From positions 62,001 through 126,000 of the forward strand of contig NZ_JAJQVM010000006.1 of NCBI RefSeq assembly GCF_021234875.1: a DNA stretch of 64,000 nt, given 5' to 3'. This document shows, in pieces, positions 9,985 to 18,380 of the stretch. Position numbers and translations under genes: made by a program. The notes under the pieces were generated by a model. The model was not told the origin of the DNA, did not search any database, and saw only the letters and a program-made list of their open reading frames with translations. How positions within the stretch are numbered: the stretch's first letter is position 1; the number at the start of each line of letters is the position of its first letter. Source of the DNA: Marinibactrum halimedae (GTDB taxonomy: Bacteria; Pseudomonadota; Gammaproteobacteria; Pseudomonadales; Cellvibrionaceae).

Positions 9985-10006
9985 AATAAAAAAGGCGACT
10001 CTCGCC
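9985..10006 (-). terminator. Rho-independent terminator after flgE
   Basis: On the minus strand GGCGA-GAG-TCGCC forms a 5-bp GC-rich stem followed at once by TTTTTTATTTC. It lies about 80 bases after the flgE stop and about 120 bases before the sigma-54 promoter of flgF, so it separates the flgBCDE and flgFGHIJKL units. Confidence 0.7.
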
Positions 10007-10086
10007 GCCCAAAACACAGTCAATTCTATCTACGAATCCAATAACAATAGTGGCTAAACCACACCAATGACAATAAAATTAAACGT

Positions 10087-11346
10087 TTATCGAATATTAA
10101 TAATCGTCTGCGTAGTTTGATCTGCTGTTTCAATGGTTTTTGAATTTGCCTGGAAATTACGCTGAGCAATAATAAGCTGCACTAACTGCTCTGTAAGGTC
10201 CGTATTGGATTCTTCCAATGCGCCAGAATTGATTAACCCAAGAGATGCCGTACCCGGTGCCCCTACATTCGGTTCACCAGAAGCAAACGTTTCAGCCCAA
10301 GAGTTATCACCCACCGGCTCCAAACCCTGATTACTATTAAAAGAAGCCAAAGCAACTTGACCAATGACTTGAGATTGTCCATTGGTAAAACGCGCAAAAA
10401 TAGTCCCACTCTGGCTGATTTCCAAACCCGATAGCCGTCCTGTGGCATAACCATTTTGACTCACATCGGTAACACCAAATTCTGAACCAAATTGCGTTGT
10501 GCCACGATAATCGACGGTAATATCCGGTGTTAAGGGGTCTTCTGCATTATCCGGTGCCCAATCAAGAATAGAAACTTCTGTTGCACCTGCCACACCATCC
10601 ACGGCAATCAATTGCCCGGAAGAATCAAACGTCATCGTATTAGGAATCGAAACACCGCCACCCGTATCCGTTGGCTGCCCGTCAATAAAAGAATATACCA
10701 ACCAATCTGTCGTGTTACCCGCTGATGGGGTTTGAACAAAATATTGCGTGAGTGTGTGATTTACCCCTAAGCCATCATAAACAGTAACGGATGTAGCACT
10801 GTTGTAAGAGCTGGCATCAGTGGGATCAAAAACGGCCGTTAATGGAATATCATCGGAGGAATCCAAATTTAATTCCCAATCTACCCCGAAGGTTTGCCTG
10901 GGAGGAATATTATCGGCATTAATTTGCAATTCCGATAACACCCCGACAATATTACCGTCTTCATCGGCATCATACCCCTGCACAACACCACCATTATTAC
11001 TGATAATGCGACCATCTTGATCCAACGTAAACGTACCATCTCGAGTGTATTGGGGCTCACCTGCAACACTTAAAATAAAAAAACCTTCGCCACTGATGGC
11101 CAAATCTAATTCATTTTCGGTATACAATAAATTACCCTGATCAAACGATTGCGAAATTTCCGTAACGCGCACGCCATCACCTACTTCAAAAGAACCAGAC
11201 CCAAATAATGAATTAGCATAAATATCACCAAACTCAGCTCGACTTTCTTTAAATCCGATGGTTGACGCATTAGCGATATTATTACCTGTCACTTCAAGGT
11301 CTATATTGGCGGCTCGAATGCCACTTAGCGCTACGTTAAAAGTCAT
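10087..11346 (-). CDS. flgE: Flagellar hook protein FlgE
   Basis: FlgE is the hook subunit. At 419 residues it is close to the usual gammaproteobacterial length. The rod/hook signature opens the protein (SGIRAANIDLEVTGNNIANASTIGFKESRAEFGDIYANS), with the GEGFFILSVAGEPQYTRDGTFTLDQDGRIISNNGG block, a variable central domain, and the C-terminal LEESNTDLTEQLVQLIIAQRNFQANSKTIETADQTTQTIINIR. A GGAG ribosome site lies seven bases before the ATG. The gene follows flgD with a gap of about 110 bases and is followed by a terminator. Confidence 0.97.
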   Translation of the reverse strand: MTFNVALSGIRAANIDLEVTGNNIANASTIGFKESRAEFGDIYANSLFGSGSFEVGDGVRVTEISQSFDQGNLLYTENELDLAISGEGFFILSVAGEPQYTRDGTFTLDQDGRIISNNGGVVQGYDADEDGNIVGVLSELQINADNIPPRQTFGVDWELNLDSSDDIPLTAVFDPTDASSYNSATSVTVYDGLGVNHTLTQYFVQTPSAGNTTDWLVYSFIDGQPTDTGGGVSIPNTMTFDSSGQLIAVDGVAGATEVSILDWAPDNAEDPLTPDITVDYRGTTQFGSEFGVTDVSQNGYATGRLSGLEISQSGTIFARFTNGQSQVIGQVALASFNSNQGLEPVGDNSWAETFASGEPNVGAPGTASLGLINSGALEESNTDLTEQLVQLIIAQRNFQANSKTIETADQTTQTIINIR

Positions 11347-11459
11347 AATTCTACTCCAACACTCGTTCTGTACACACTCACTCTCGACACACCCATCTTT
11401 TAAAAATGGGATTTATGCACCCTCACCCAAAACTTAGACTTCAAAATCATTCAACTTAA

Positions 11460-12167
11460 TTAATTAAACTGAACCACGTCATTGACGTTGTAGGCACCAA
11501 TACCGGCAAGGTTTAAAGTTAATTCTCCATCTCCATTAATGGTTACGCTATTAACATTGGCACTTAAGGCAGTATCCAACTGAGAGGCTTCTCCATCAAT
11601 GGTCGCCGTAACAACAAAGTGATATTCCCCATGAGGGACTTGCTCATTACTCGACTGCCAATCCAATAATTCCCCATTCACTTCTGCAAATTGCCCGTCC
11701 CAACGGAAAACCAATTCACCTTGTGATTGTTCACCGGCTGGAATCGTGTCAATTAATGATCCATTCGTGTCATAAACATTAATGGCCAACTCTGACGTTG
11801 ACGCGGGCAATGTCACACTGCCTGAAATAATGCCATCAGGTGGTAGTAATGTATGGCTCGCCGGTACCGTTACCGATGTGCCCACTAATGAAGACGCTTC
11901 CAACGCCTGACTTGACATAAATGCAGAAGTAAAATCATCAAAACTTCCACTCAATTGAGCGAGGCTTTCTACTTGTGTAAATTGCGCCAACTGCGCAACA
12001 AATTCGGTATTATCCTGTGGGCTTAATGGATCTTGATTCTGCATTTGCACCGTCAGTAATTCTAAAAAAACATCCCGCCCCATTTCATTGTTTTCTTCGA
12101 CAGCAGGTTGGCGGTTCGTTTGATATAAATGACCGATCGAAGATTCAACACCCGTTACGTCAGACAT
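11460..12167 (-). CDS. flgD: Hook-capping scaffold protein FlgD
   Basis: FlgD caps the growing hook and is discarded afterwards. The 235-residue protein has the N-terminal signature GRDVFLELLTVQMQNQDPLSPQDNTEFVAQLAQFTQVESL (about residues 28-68), then a Tudor-like/Ig-like pair of domains. The second domain has the ELVFRWDGQ and PHGEYHFVVTATIDG blocks typical of the family. It lies between flgC (about 120-base gap) and flgE. Confidence 0.95.
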   Translation of the reverse strand: MSDVTGVESSIGHLYQTNRQPAVEENNEMGRDVFLELLTVQMQNQDPLSPQDNTEFVAQLAQFTQVESLAQLSGSFDDFTSAFMSSQALEASSLVGTSVTVPASHTLLPPDGIISGSVTLPASTSELAINVYDTNGSLIDTIPAGEQSQGELVFRWDGQFAEVNGELLDWQSSNEQVPHGEYHFVVTATIDGEASQLDTALSANVNSVTINGDGELTLNLAGIGAYNVNDVVQFN

Positions 12168-12288
12168 AACTTTCCCCTATCAACGGTTCTCTCTGTTGAT
12201 ACCTGTTTCTTTGTTGACCTATATTTCTGTATGAACAAGCCATTTTGTAAATTCACCATAATCAGACTACTGACAAACAAACATAAGA

Positions 12289-12729
12289 TTATTGTCCCAA
12301 CGTCAGCACTCTTTGCATCATTGTTTTGGCTGAATTCATTACCTCAACGTTCATTTGGTATGCACGCGAGGCAGAAATCATATTCGCCATCTCTTCCACC
12401 GGATTTACATTCGGGTAAAAAACATAACCTTCTTCATTCGCCAATGGATGATCGGGCTCATAACGCTGTTGTAATGGCGCCCCCGATTCCACAATACCCA
12501 GCACCTGCACACCGGCCACAGGGCCTTTGTCTTCTCCTACCGTATCAAAATTAATCGCCATAGCCTGCTGCGTTGCCGCTGCAAACACAGGGTGACGAGC
12601 ACGATAAGTTTGATCACTACTGGAGGCCGCCGCTTCTGCATTGGCTAAATTACTGGCCGTTGTATTTAAACGAATACTATTCGCACTCATTGCCGATGCG
12701 GCGGTATCAAACACATTACCTAATGCCAT
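12289..12729 (-). CDS. flgC: Flagellar proximal rod protein FlgC
   Basis: FlgC is a proximal rod subunit of 146 residues, the standard size. It has the N-terminal MSANSIRLNTTASNLANAEAA signature and the C-terminal YPNVNPVEEMANMISASRAYQMNVEVMNSAKTMMQRVLTLG, whose VNPVEEMA motif is diagnostic for FlgC. The ATG comes four bases after the flgB stop with a GGAG ribosome site overlapping the end of flgB, so the pair is co-translated. Confidence 0.97.
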   Translation of the reverse strand: MALGNVFDTAASAMSANSIRLNTTASNLANAEAAASSSDQTYRARHPVFAAATQQAMAINFDTVGEDKGPVAGVQVLGIVESGAPLQQRYEPDHPLANEEGYVFYPNVNPVEEMANMISASRAYQMNVEVMNSAKTMMQRVLTLGQ

Positions 12730-12733
12730 GTCA

Positions 12734-13138
12734 TTAATCTCCGCGAAGTGCTGTGATTAAGCCTTTAAAACGGCTATTCAAAAACGTAAATGTCGACTGA
12801 AAATCCAATGCATTTTCCATGTACGCCACATGCTCCACATGCTCATCCACCGTATTACCATCAATAGAGGGTTGCAAAGGATTGCGATACAGTAATTCTT
12901 CCGTATTGGCCATTTGCGCTCCACCGGGATAATGACGGGTATTGGTATTATTCATATCCAAACCCGTTGACGCGGGCTTCATGGCCTGCTGCATCGCCTT
13001 GCCAAAATCAATATCGCGAGCTTTAAACCCAGGTGTTTCGGCATTGGCGATATTATTCGCTAACACATCCGCACGCTGTGCCCGCACTGCAAACGCCCTC
13101 TCATGAACACCGAGTGCTTTGTCAAAGCTGATACCCAT
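12734..13138 (-). CDS. flgB: Flagellar proximal rod protein FlgB
   Basis: FlgB is the most membrane-proximal rod subunit (134 residues). The sequence has the ADVLANNIANAETPGFKARDIDFGKAMQQAM signature and the C-terminal NTVDEHVEHVAYMENALDFQSTFTFLNSRFKGLITALRGD. It is the first gene of the flgBCDE unit. A GAGG ribosome site lies nine bases before the ATG, and a sigma-54-like promoter lies about 80 bases upstream. flgA, often adjacent, is not next to it. Confidence 0.97.
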   Translation of the reverse strand: MGISFDKALGVHERAFAVRAQRADVLANNIANAETPGFKARDIDFGKAMQQAMKPASTGLDMNNTNTRHYPGGAQMANTEELLYRNPLQPSIDGNTVDEHVEHVAYMENALDFQSTFTFLNSRFKGLITALRGD

Positions 13139-13217
13139 ATTGTGAAACCTCGTACTAATAAGTTGTTGTCGGGAGACTTCGAGATATCACTCACCGACGA
13201 GCAATACACAAGACAAA

Positions 13218-13232
13218 GCACAGTACATGCCA
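13218..13232 (-). promoter_or_regulatory. Sigma-54-like promoter of flgB
   Basis: On the minus strand: TGGCAT, five bases, GTGC. It has the right -24 GG / -12 GC spacing, with one change in each half against TGGCAC-N5-TTGC. The predicted start is near 13206, about 68 bases before flgB. It is weaker than the flgF element but in the expected place. Confidence 0.55.
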
Positions 13233-13314
13233 ACTTGATTTAGGCAATAAAAACAATGACTTATAGGGAAAGGGAGGAAATAAATAGAAAGGAAAACTCA
13301 AAAAACCTACGACA

Positions 13315-13354
13315 GCGGCAATAAACCGTTAAGATGCGGGAAGCTTATTGCCGC
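13315..13354. repeat. 10-bp perfect inverted repeat between the lipase gene and flgB
   Basis: GCGGCAATAA at 13315-13324 and its exact reverse complement at 13345-13354 flank a 20-base spacer. On the minus strand a run of six T follows about eight bases later, so it may terminate the transcript arriving from the flg side or act as a protein-binding site. It lies upstream of the flgB promoter and 43 bases downstream of the lipase stop if read on the other side. Confidence 0.45.
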
Positions 13355-13396
13355 CTATAACTCTACAACTTTCATAAACAATACAGTAATGAACCT

Positions 13397-14554
13397 CTAA
13401 ATACTTTTTAACGCTTTCTTTGCATATGAATACGCTTTCTGTGTAATCATCACTAAAATTCGATGTATAAATGATCGGGTCAGATCTTTCTTATCTTCTT
13501 TCGGCTCCATGCCCAAAGCCTGCATTAATTTTCGCATCAAACGCTGCACCCAGATACTGATATTCTTTGAAAGATCAATACCCTTAGCCAACATATAAGC
13601 AATCTTATCCAGGATGGTATGTGAACCTGAAACCGCACCTTGAATTGAGATAAGAACTGACATTGCTACCTTTTTAAGTACGTAAATTAAAGCAGAATCA
13701 ATCCACCTCCAGAATGCATGACTATTTGCATCCACTGGCGATTTAGACTTCAGCCACCTTTCAATTTCGGACTCTATTGTGTATGGCTCTTCAGGTACAT
13801 TTCCCAGTTCTTCCCACGATTTAGACTCCACATTATCAACATACTTCTGCATTGAATGCGCCTCTGCAGTCGCAAGCGGCTCAGATGACGAGATGAAATA
13901 ACCTTTTCCCGGCGACGGAGCATGTGCATAGGGGTATAACGGAATCATAGGAACAGGGTCCGTTCGATGGTAAATTCTGTGCATATTCTCAGCGTATATT
14001 CGAGAGGTTGTTTTTTTAGTAAAAAATCCCAACCCCACCCTAGGCGCACCAAAGGTATACAACTGCACAGTATTCACATAATTTGCACTGATCCAGTCAG
14101 CAGCGAGAGACGCAACGGCTCCTCCTAAGCTGTGGCCAACACAATGGATGGTGCCTTTGATTTTCCCTGCATTAATAAAGGTTTCTATGTTTTTTTGCAT
14201 ACTGTTAAAAGTATGGTTAAAACCGATATGCACCGGAGAGCCCGTCTTCGAATAAGTGATACCTATACGAGCATCGGTAACAAAATCTGCTTTATTGTTC
14301 GCCGTAGTGGTGCCTCTAAAAATTAAAAACAAGTCGTCTTTATAAATTCCTTCCCCCATAACACACACCCCAAAACCATCAATTGCTGAACGAATAATAT
14401 GCCCACCAACTGCTGCTTTCAGTACTTTCTGCCTTTCCCCTTGAGCAAAAATTGCCCTACCTAAAAAAATACGAAAAGGAATTTCATTATCGTCATTCAC
14501 ACCATAAATATCTCGAGCCAAAACTGCCGCAGTGTGAGCATCTAGTAAAGCCAT
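13397..14554 (-). CDS. Class 3 lipase, probable T6SS phospholipase effector
   Basis: A 385-residue alpha/beta hydrolase of the lipase class 3 type. The nucleophile elbow is in IHCVGHSLGGAVASLAADW (Ser near residue 140), preceded by LFLIFRGTTT, a typical oxyanion strand. It is followed by YTFGAPRVG, then HRTDPVPMIP (catalytic Asp candidate) and AEAHSM (catalytic His candidate). There is no signal peptide, although the likely substrate is membrane lipid. That fits export by a needle rather than Sec. The gene starts eight bases after a lipoprotein gene, at an ATG with a GGAGG site, within the hcp-vgrG-PAAR island. Class 3 lipase domains occur in the Tle2/TseL group of T6SS lipase effectors, so I infer an antibacterial phospholipase. 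The C-terminal 130 residues are helical and not recognised. Confidence 0.8.
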   Translation of the reverse strand: MALLDAHTAAVLARDIYGVNDDNEIPFRIFLGRAIFAQGERQKVLKAAVGGHIIRSAIDGFGVCVMGEGIYKDDLFLIFRGTTTANNKADFVTDARIGITYSKTGSPVHIGFNHTFNSMQKNIETFINAGKIKGTIHCVGHSLGGAVASLAADWISANYVNTVQLYTFGAPRVGLGFFTKKTTSRIYAENMHRIYHRTDPVPMIPLYPYAHAPSPGKGYFISSSEPLATAEAHSMQKYVDNVESKSWEELGNVPEEPYTIESEIERWLKSKSPVDANSHAFWRWIDSALIYVLKKVAMSVLISIQGAVSGSHTILDKIAYMLAKGIDLSKNISIWVQRLMRKLMQALGMEPKEDKKDLTRSFIHRILVMITQKAYSYAKKALKSI

Positions 14555-14562
14555 ATATCCTC

Positions 14563-15078
14563 CTATTTATTTTCTGGCATATTTTCCCACCTACAAACAG
14601 TTACAACAGTAGAACTTTTTAATTCATACCTCTTTTCTTCATTATTAATATCACACACAACTTGACCCACTGATTCACCACCAAATTCTGAGAAAAGCTC
14701 AGATTCAAATTTCGTGTTGTACCAAATCATATGCGACTCACCATCAATTTCGACTTCCACAATCGTATTACTGACAAATTGTGCAATTTTAGACATTGAG
14801 AGAACTTCTTCATGAATAGGAAGAGAAAAAAATCCTTTTTCATCCGTATAAAAATACTGCTCCTGAAAATCATCAACACCCGTCCACCTCAGGCGCCGAG
14901 TTATTTTCATATTCACTAAAGGCTCACCACCTTGATACAAAAAACCTTCCATACCGGAGGTGACAACATAAGTTTTTTCTTCTTTTTTAAACACCATTAC
15001 CTCATCCTCCACACCACCATCAGACCGAAAACCACAAGCCACGAAAATAAAAGGCAAGAAAACTACAAAAAACTTCAT
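14563..15078 (-). CDS. Lipoprotein, probable immunity protein of the adjacent lipase
   Basis: From the ATG at 15078 the protein opens MKFFVVFLPFIFVACG: a short signal peptide with lipobox FVAC, so it is a periplasm-facing lipoprotein of about 171 residues. A longer frame from a TTG at 15108 is unsupported. The mature part has a beta-sandwich look, with GFLYQGGEPLVNMKITRRL and a TDEKGFFSLP block typical of carboxypeptidase-regulatory-like folds. From memory it resembles the DUF6795 family seen beside T6SS genes. It is encoded immediately upstream of the lipase and would sit where a periplasm-acting lipase attacks. Immunity is inferred from context, since known Tle-type lipases often pair with lipoproteins. 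Confidence 0.6.
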   Translation of the reverse strand: MKFFVVFLPFIFVACGFRSDGGVEDEVMVFKKEEKTYVVTSGMEGFLYQGGEPLVNMKITRRLRWTGVDDFQEQYFYTDEKGFFSLPIHEEVLSMSKIAQFVSNTIVEVEIDGESHMIWYNTKFESELFSEFGGESVGQVVCDINNEEKRYELKSSTVVTVCRWENMPENK

Positions 15079-15398
15079 ACGCCACACCAAACTCAAAACC
15101 AAATACAATAGATACCTACCCCCGATAAAAAACTAAATAAAAAACCTGCTGAATACTCGGCCAATGAATGATAAATATGCGTTTTAGGGTGCGCTTTTAA
15201 CAACCCCATAAAAAAAGCGATCATTAGAAACAACGTCAATAAACTTTTCGCCAAAATCATTAAATAACCCTTCTATTTGAGCTATTTTTATCACAGAGCT
15301 GAAAACAAAGAACGTAAGGCCAAATCGATACAACCCCTGCATATAAAATGCAAAGACACATCTCAACCTAAATTAACCATCAAAGAAAAAACAGAGAC
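15079..15398. other. Non-coding stretch between the lipoprotein gene and PAAR
   Basis: About 320 bases, AT-rich, between the lipoprotein start and the terminator that follows PAAR. A 60-codon TTG-start frame (15184-15366, minus) exists but lacks a ribosome site. A promoter for the lipoprotein-lipase pair is expected here, but I see no clear -35/-10. Confidence 0.5.
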
Positions 15399-15431
15399 AA
15401 AAAAGCCCCATGATAATCATGAGGCTTTTTC
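15399..15431. terminator. Bidirectional terminator hairpin after PAAR
   Basis: AAAAAAGCC, one mismatched base, CATGA, a TAA loop, TCATG, one mismatch, GGCTTTTT. The stem is flanked by A and T runs, so it can work on either strand. It starts two bases after the PAAR stop and splits the hcp-vgrG-PAAR part from the lipoprotein-lipase pair. Confidence 0.8.
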
Positions 15432-15432
15432 G

Positions 15433-15726
15433 CTAACCGCCAACTAATACGGTAGGACATCCGACGACAATCTTGCCGCCGTGAGCTGTAGAATCGCCCA
15501 TTCGGGCAGCAGGCTTTTTACAAATCATGACAGTGGTACTGCCCATAACGACACTATCCGGTGGACCAACACAAGTACACATGCTTCCTACAGTAGCAGA
15601 AGGCATTCCACCAATGATAACAGTAGGCCCCCCGGGACTCACAATTGGTCCACCCACATGGGGAACCGTTCCCGTCACCATAGGGCACACATGCATATCG
15701 CCAACTCTTGAGGCTGGTTTTCCCAT
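15433..15726 (-). CDS. PAAR-domain T6SS spike-tip protein
   Basis: A 97-residue PAAR-repeat protein that sharpens the VgrG spike and can carry effectors. It has the glycine/proline-rich repeats of the family (PASRVGDMHVCPMVTG, VGGPIVSPGGPTVIIGGMPSATVGSMCTCVGPPDSVVMGSTTVMICKKPAARMGDSTAHGGKIVVGCPTVLVGG), including His and Cys residues that bind the zinc at the tip. There is no extra toxin domain, so it is a plain PAAR. A GGAGGG ribosome site precedes the ATG. It lies about 70 bases downstream of the small adaptor-like gene. Confidence 0.9.
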   Translation of the reverse strand: MGKPASRVGDMHVCPMVTGTVPHVGGPIVSPGGPTVIIGGMPSATVGSMCTCVGPPDSVVMGSTTVMICKKPAARMGDSTAHGGKIVVGCPTVLVGG

Positions 15727-15793
15727 TCACATCCCTCCTCTTTATGTCAAATTATGCGCTAATCTCATTTCTAGAACCTTCTTACCAAAAGGG

Positions 15794-16366
15794 CTAAATG
15801 AGTCCATTCCCACCTTCTGCAATATTAAATCCACGCATAAGCGCTTCTTCCATTTGCCCCTCTGGATCTTCAGGGTTAACCAAAGATGCCGCCAAAGACA
15901 CACATCCTGCCACAGCGTGAGCATACAGATATTCAGGAGGCTGAATTTCCGGCTCATCGGGTGCGGCTAAACTACCACTGCACCAGCTCGCCGCCGTCGC
16001 CGCCCAGCTGGCAGGCGAATTGTGTTTTGTAACTTCGCCTAGACTACGGCAAACCTCACGATTCTCCTCAGTGGGTTTTTTTGCCCAAGTTTCCGCTGCG
16101 ATCAACGCTTTCACGTTATTTTCGTCAGTTTGCGGTGTTTGAGCTTGCCTAGCCGCTATACACGACCACCATACCGCTTCCCGCTTAGGAAGCCCATGCG
16201 CCAAAAGCTTGATGGCGTCATGGTGACAGCCCGCTTTTATTAACGCCTCTATATTGGCTTTCGTCGTAGCCTCCGGCACGACTACGGCTTCCGCTTCATC
16301 GCTGAGCTCAAAATGTTTTAGCAATGGCCCAGCGCTGATGGCTTGAACACGAACCCAATCGCCCAT
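15794..16366 (-). CDS. Small T6SS-associated protein between VgrG and PAAR (DUF6931-like)
   Basis: A 190-residue soluble protein starting at the ATG at 16366, which has an AGGGGA ribosome site; the TTG at 16381 has none. It is predicted helical and rich in Ala and Trp. The most distinctive block is AIKLLAHGLPKREAVWWSCIAARQA, with further WAATAASWCSGSLA and YAHAVAGCVSLAASL. From memory this pattern belongs to DUF6931, a family found next to vgrG/PAAR genes. The function is unknown. Its position between spike and tip suggests a loading or adaptor role, which is inference only. It starts 113 bases after vgrG ends. Confidence 0.6.
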   Translation of the reverse strand: MGDWVRVQAISAGPLLKHFELSDEAEAVVVPEATTKANIEALIKAGCHHDAIKLLAHGLPKREAVWWSCIAARQAQTPQTDENNVKALIAAETWAKKPTEENREVCRSLGEVTKHNSPASWAATAASWCSGSLAAPDEPEIQPPEYLYAHAVAGCVSLAASLVNPEDPEGQMEEALMRGFNIAEGGNGLI

Positions 16367-16493
16367 AACGTCCCCTCTCAATTTCTTCTGTCGTATCCAT
16401 GAAAAAATTTTTCAGCAATAAAGTATTTAATAAATAAACGCTTGGTAAGTTAGTGTGATATTCACAAACCCGTTACCATTACTTGCTTATTCA

Positions 16494-18380
16494 TCAGTTA
16501 ATCATCGTTATGCCGCCTTTCAACGTTAGCATTCCGCCACCTTTTACTTCCGCCATTGCACTACCATTAATTTTAACCGTCACCGCTTTGATCTCTACCC
16601 CTGTTGGAGTCACTTTAATGGAGCTACCGCCAACTTTAAGCTCAATAGACGCTTTAGAGGTGATTTTAATCGCTCCCATAGCATCGGTTGTTTGCTTGCC
16701 TTTACTGATTTTAAGCGTGTGGTTACCTTTACTGACGGTAGTGGTCTGATTCCCTTTTCCAATGGTGATACTTTCGTTGCCATCGGTCACTTTTAACGTG
16801 CGATTATTTTTAACTTCAATGGTTTGATCGTTTTCCACTTTACCGGATTGATCATTGTGAACCACATAGTTGTGATCTTTACCGGCCTCCATGTAAATTT
16901 CTTCCTCTCCACCTTTATCGTCGAATCGAAGCTCATTAAACGCACTGGATTCGTATTGTGTCTTCCAGCCACTTTGAGTTGCCGTATAATTTGGCCCCTC
17001 ATTGGTTCCGTTATACACAGCACCGGTGACGATAGGGCGATCAATATCCCCATTTACATAATTAATCACAACTTCCTGGCCCACTCGAGGAACAAAGTTC
17101 GCCCCCCAACTCCCCCCAGCAAAAGATTGTGCAACACGCACCCAACAGGAGTTCTGAGCCGTATTCCAAGGAAAAACGACTTTGACTTGTGCATAGGGGT
17201 CTTTGGAGCTGTCGGAAGTGGTGGCCTTCACTTCTTTTACCGTTGCTAATTGGGGATAATAGATTTTTAGGCGTGACGCCGGAGGGGCAGGCCTTGGGTT
17301 GACACCTTTGGGCACGCATTTAAACGAATTTTGATACAGAGAGGAATCGGCATTCGAATCTTTGGCTAACAATTGCAATTCTGTAATGAGGTAAGTGCCT
17401 TTTTCAGTCTCAATACCATGATCTAATGGAAATCTTCCGCCAGCAGCAAACTCGACGCAATCACTGGTGCCAAATGCATTATCAAAAGCACCTTCTTCAG
17501 ACTCCATCATGCGCTGTACTAGCGCCTTGTTATGAGATTCTTGCAGCTTATGCTTATTATCTTGATCTTGTTCAAATTTGAACAAACCGAAATGTCTACG
17601 AGTAAACGAGGACACATCATTCAGGCTAGAGCCTGTTGCCAAGTTCGATTTATTGTCTTTTGTTGTAGTAAATTCGTTGTAATCTTTCAGCTCAACATTA
17701 CCAGTATGATAGGCTGTGCGACGCTCCCAAGAATGGACACTGTTTTCTTTAACGTAACTTGCCCCACCGGTGTAAAGCACATCTTGGGTAGTACTGTCGA
17801 AATAATCATTAGCATTATCGATCAGCACCATTTCGAGGGCACCATCAGAATGCTTGAAATAATAACTAATCCCCTCTTCACCCATGATCCGCTCTGCAAA
17901 AGCCAAATCAGATTCTTCGTACTGCACGCAGTATTCGCGGGTAATATAATTGCCTGTTAGTTTGAGGCTAAATTTCAGTACTTTCGAGTACTCTCCCAAA
18001 ACTTCCTGCAAAATATCTTTGGCGCTTTTATTGTGAAAAACTCGGTTATTAGAGCCTAATCCCAAAAACCACAACCCAGGCACGATGCGTACCCTGTAGT
18101 TTCTTAGACCGCTATCATCTAAATCATAACCCGTAAATTCATTGACGTAGCCATGAATATAACGCGGCTTTTTAGAGCCAGAGTAATTTATGGTAAAAGT
18201 CATTGCCTTACCGACAATATCACTTTGTTTAAGGCCTTGATTATCAGACTGAAGATTAGCCGTGTATTCAAATAAGCGTGAAATCGACTCCGAGCCTTCA
18301 AGGTGGGTTGCAATAACCGCATCTTTACCAAAAGGCGTGTTCGCATGTATTAAGCGCCGATCCTGATTAAGTTCGCCCAT
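16494..18380 (-). CDS. vgrG: T6SS spike protein VgrG
   Basis: VgrG trimers form the spike on top of the Hcp tube. The 628-residue protein has the gp27-like base (residues about 1-380: NQDRRLIHANTPFGKDAVIATHLEGSESISRLFEYTANLQS; GLWFLGLGSNNRVF; REYCVQYEESDLAFAERIMGEEGISYYF), the gp5 OB fold (VKVVFPWNTAQNSCWVRVAQSFAGGSWGANFVPRVGQEVVINYVNGDIDRPIVTGAVYN) and a C-terminal beta-helix of short repeats with many Lys/Thr/Gly. It ends at GGMLTLKGGITMIN with no catalytic extension, so it is a structural carrier. An AGGGA ribosome site lies five bases before the ATG. It is downstream of hcp and upstream of the DUF6931-like and PAAR genes. Confidence 0.95.
   Translation of the reverse strand: MGELNQDRRLIHANTPFGKDAVIATHLEGSESISRLFEYTANLQSDNQGLKQSDIVGKAMTFTINYSGSKKPRYIHGYVNEFTGYDLDDSGLRNYRVRIVPGLWFLGLGSNNRVFHNKSAKDILQEVLGEYSKVLKFSLKLTGNYITREYCVQYEESDLAFAERIMGEEGISYYFKHSDGALEMVLIDNANDYFDSTTQDVLYTGGASYVKENSVHSWERRTAYHTGNVELKDYNEFTTTKDNKSNLATGSSLNDVSSFTRRHFGLFKFEQDQDNKHKLQESHNKALVQRMMESEEGAFDNAFGTSDCVEFAAGGRFPLDHGIETEKGTYLITELQLLAKDSNADSSLYQNSFKCVPKGVNPRPAPPASRLKIYYPQLATVKEVKATTSDSSKDPYAQVKVVFPWNTAQNSCWVRVAQSFAGGSWGANFVPRVGQEVVINYVNGDIDRPIVTGAVYNGTNEGPNYTATQSGWKTQYESSAFNELRFDDKGGEEEIYMEAGKDHNYVVHNDQSGKVENDQTIEVKNNRTLKVTDGNESITIGKGNQTTTVSKGNHTLKISKGKQTTDAMGAIKITSKASIELKVGGSSIKVTPTGVEIKAVTVKINGSAMAEVKGGGMLTLKGGITMIN

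Larger units (their letters stand above)
9785..10086. other. Intergenic region flgE-flgF
   Basis: About 300 bases without a gene. It holds the flgE terminator (9985-10006) and the sigma-54 promoter (9853-9867). The rest is A-rich on the plus strand with no further structure that I can see. Confidence 0.7.

Noticed and set aside
11390-11412. CCCAT/ATGGG hairpin between flgD and flgE as a terminator
   Set aside because: Only five base pairs, no T-run on the minus strand, and it would cut an operon.
12129-12554. 141-codon plus-strand frame across flgC and flgD
   Set aside because: Antisense to two certain flagellar genes with strong family matches on the other strand.
15184-15366. 60-codon minus-strand frame between the lipoprotein and PAAR genes
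   Set aside because: It starts with TTG, has no ribosome site and lies in an AT-rich promoter region after a terminator. No recognisable domain.
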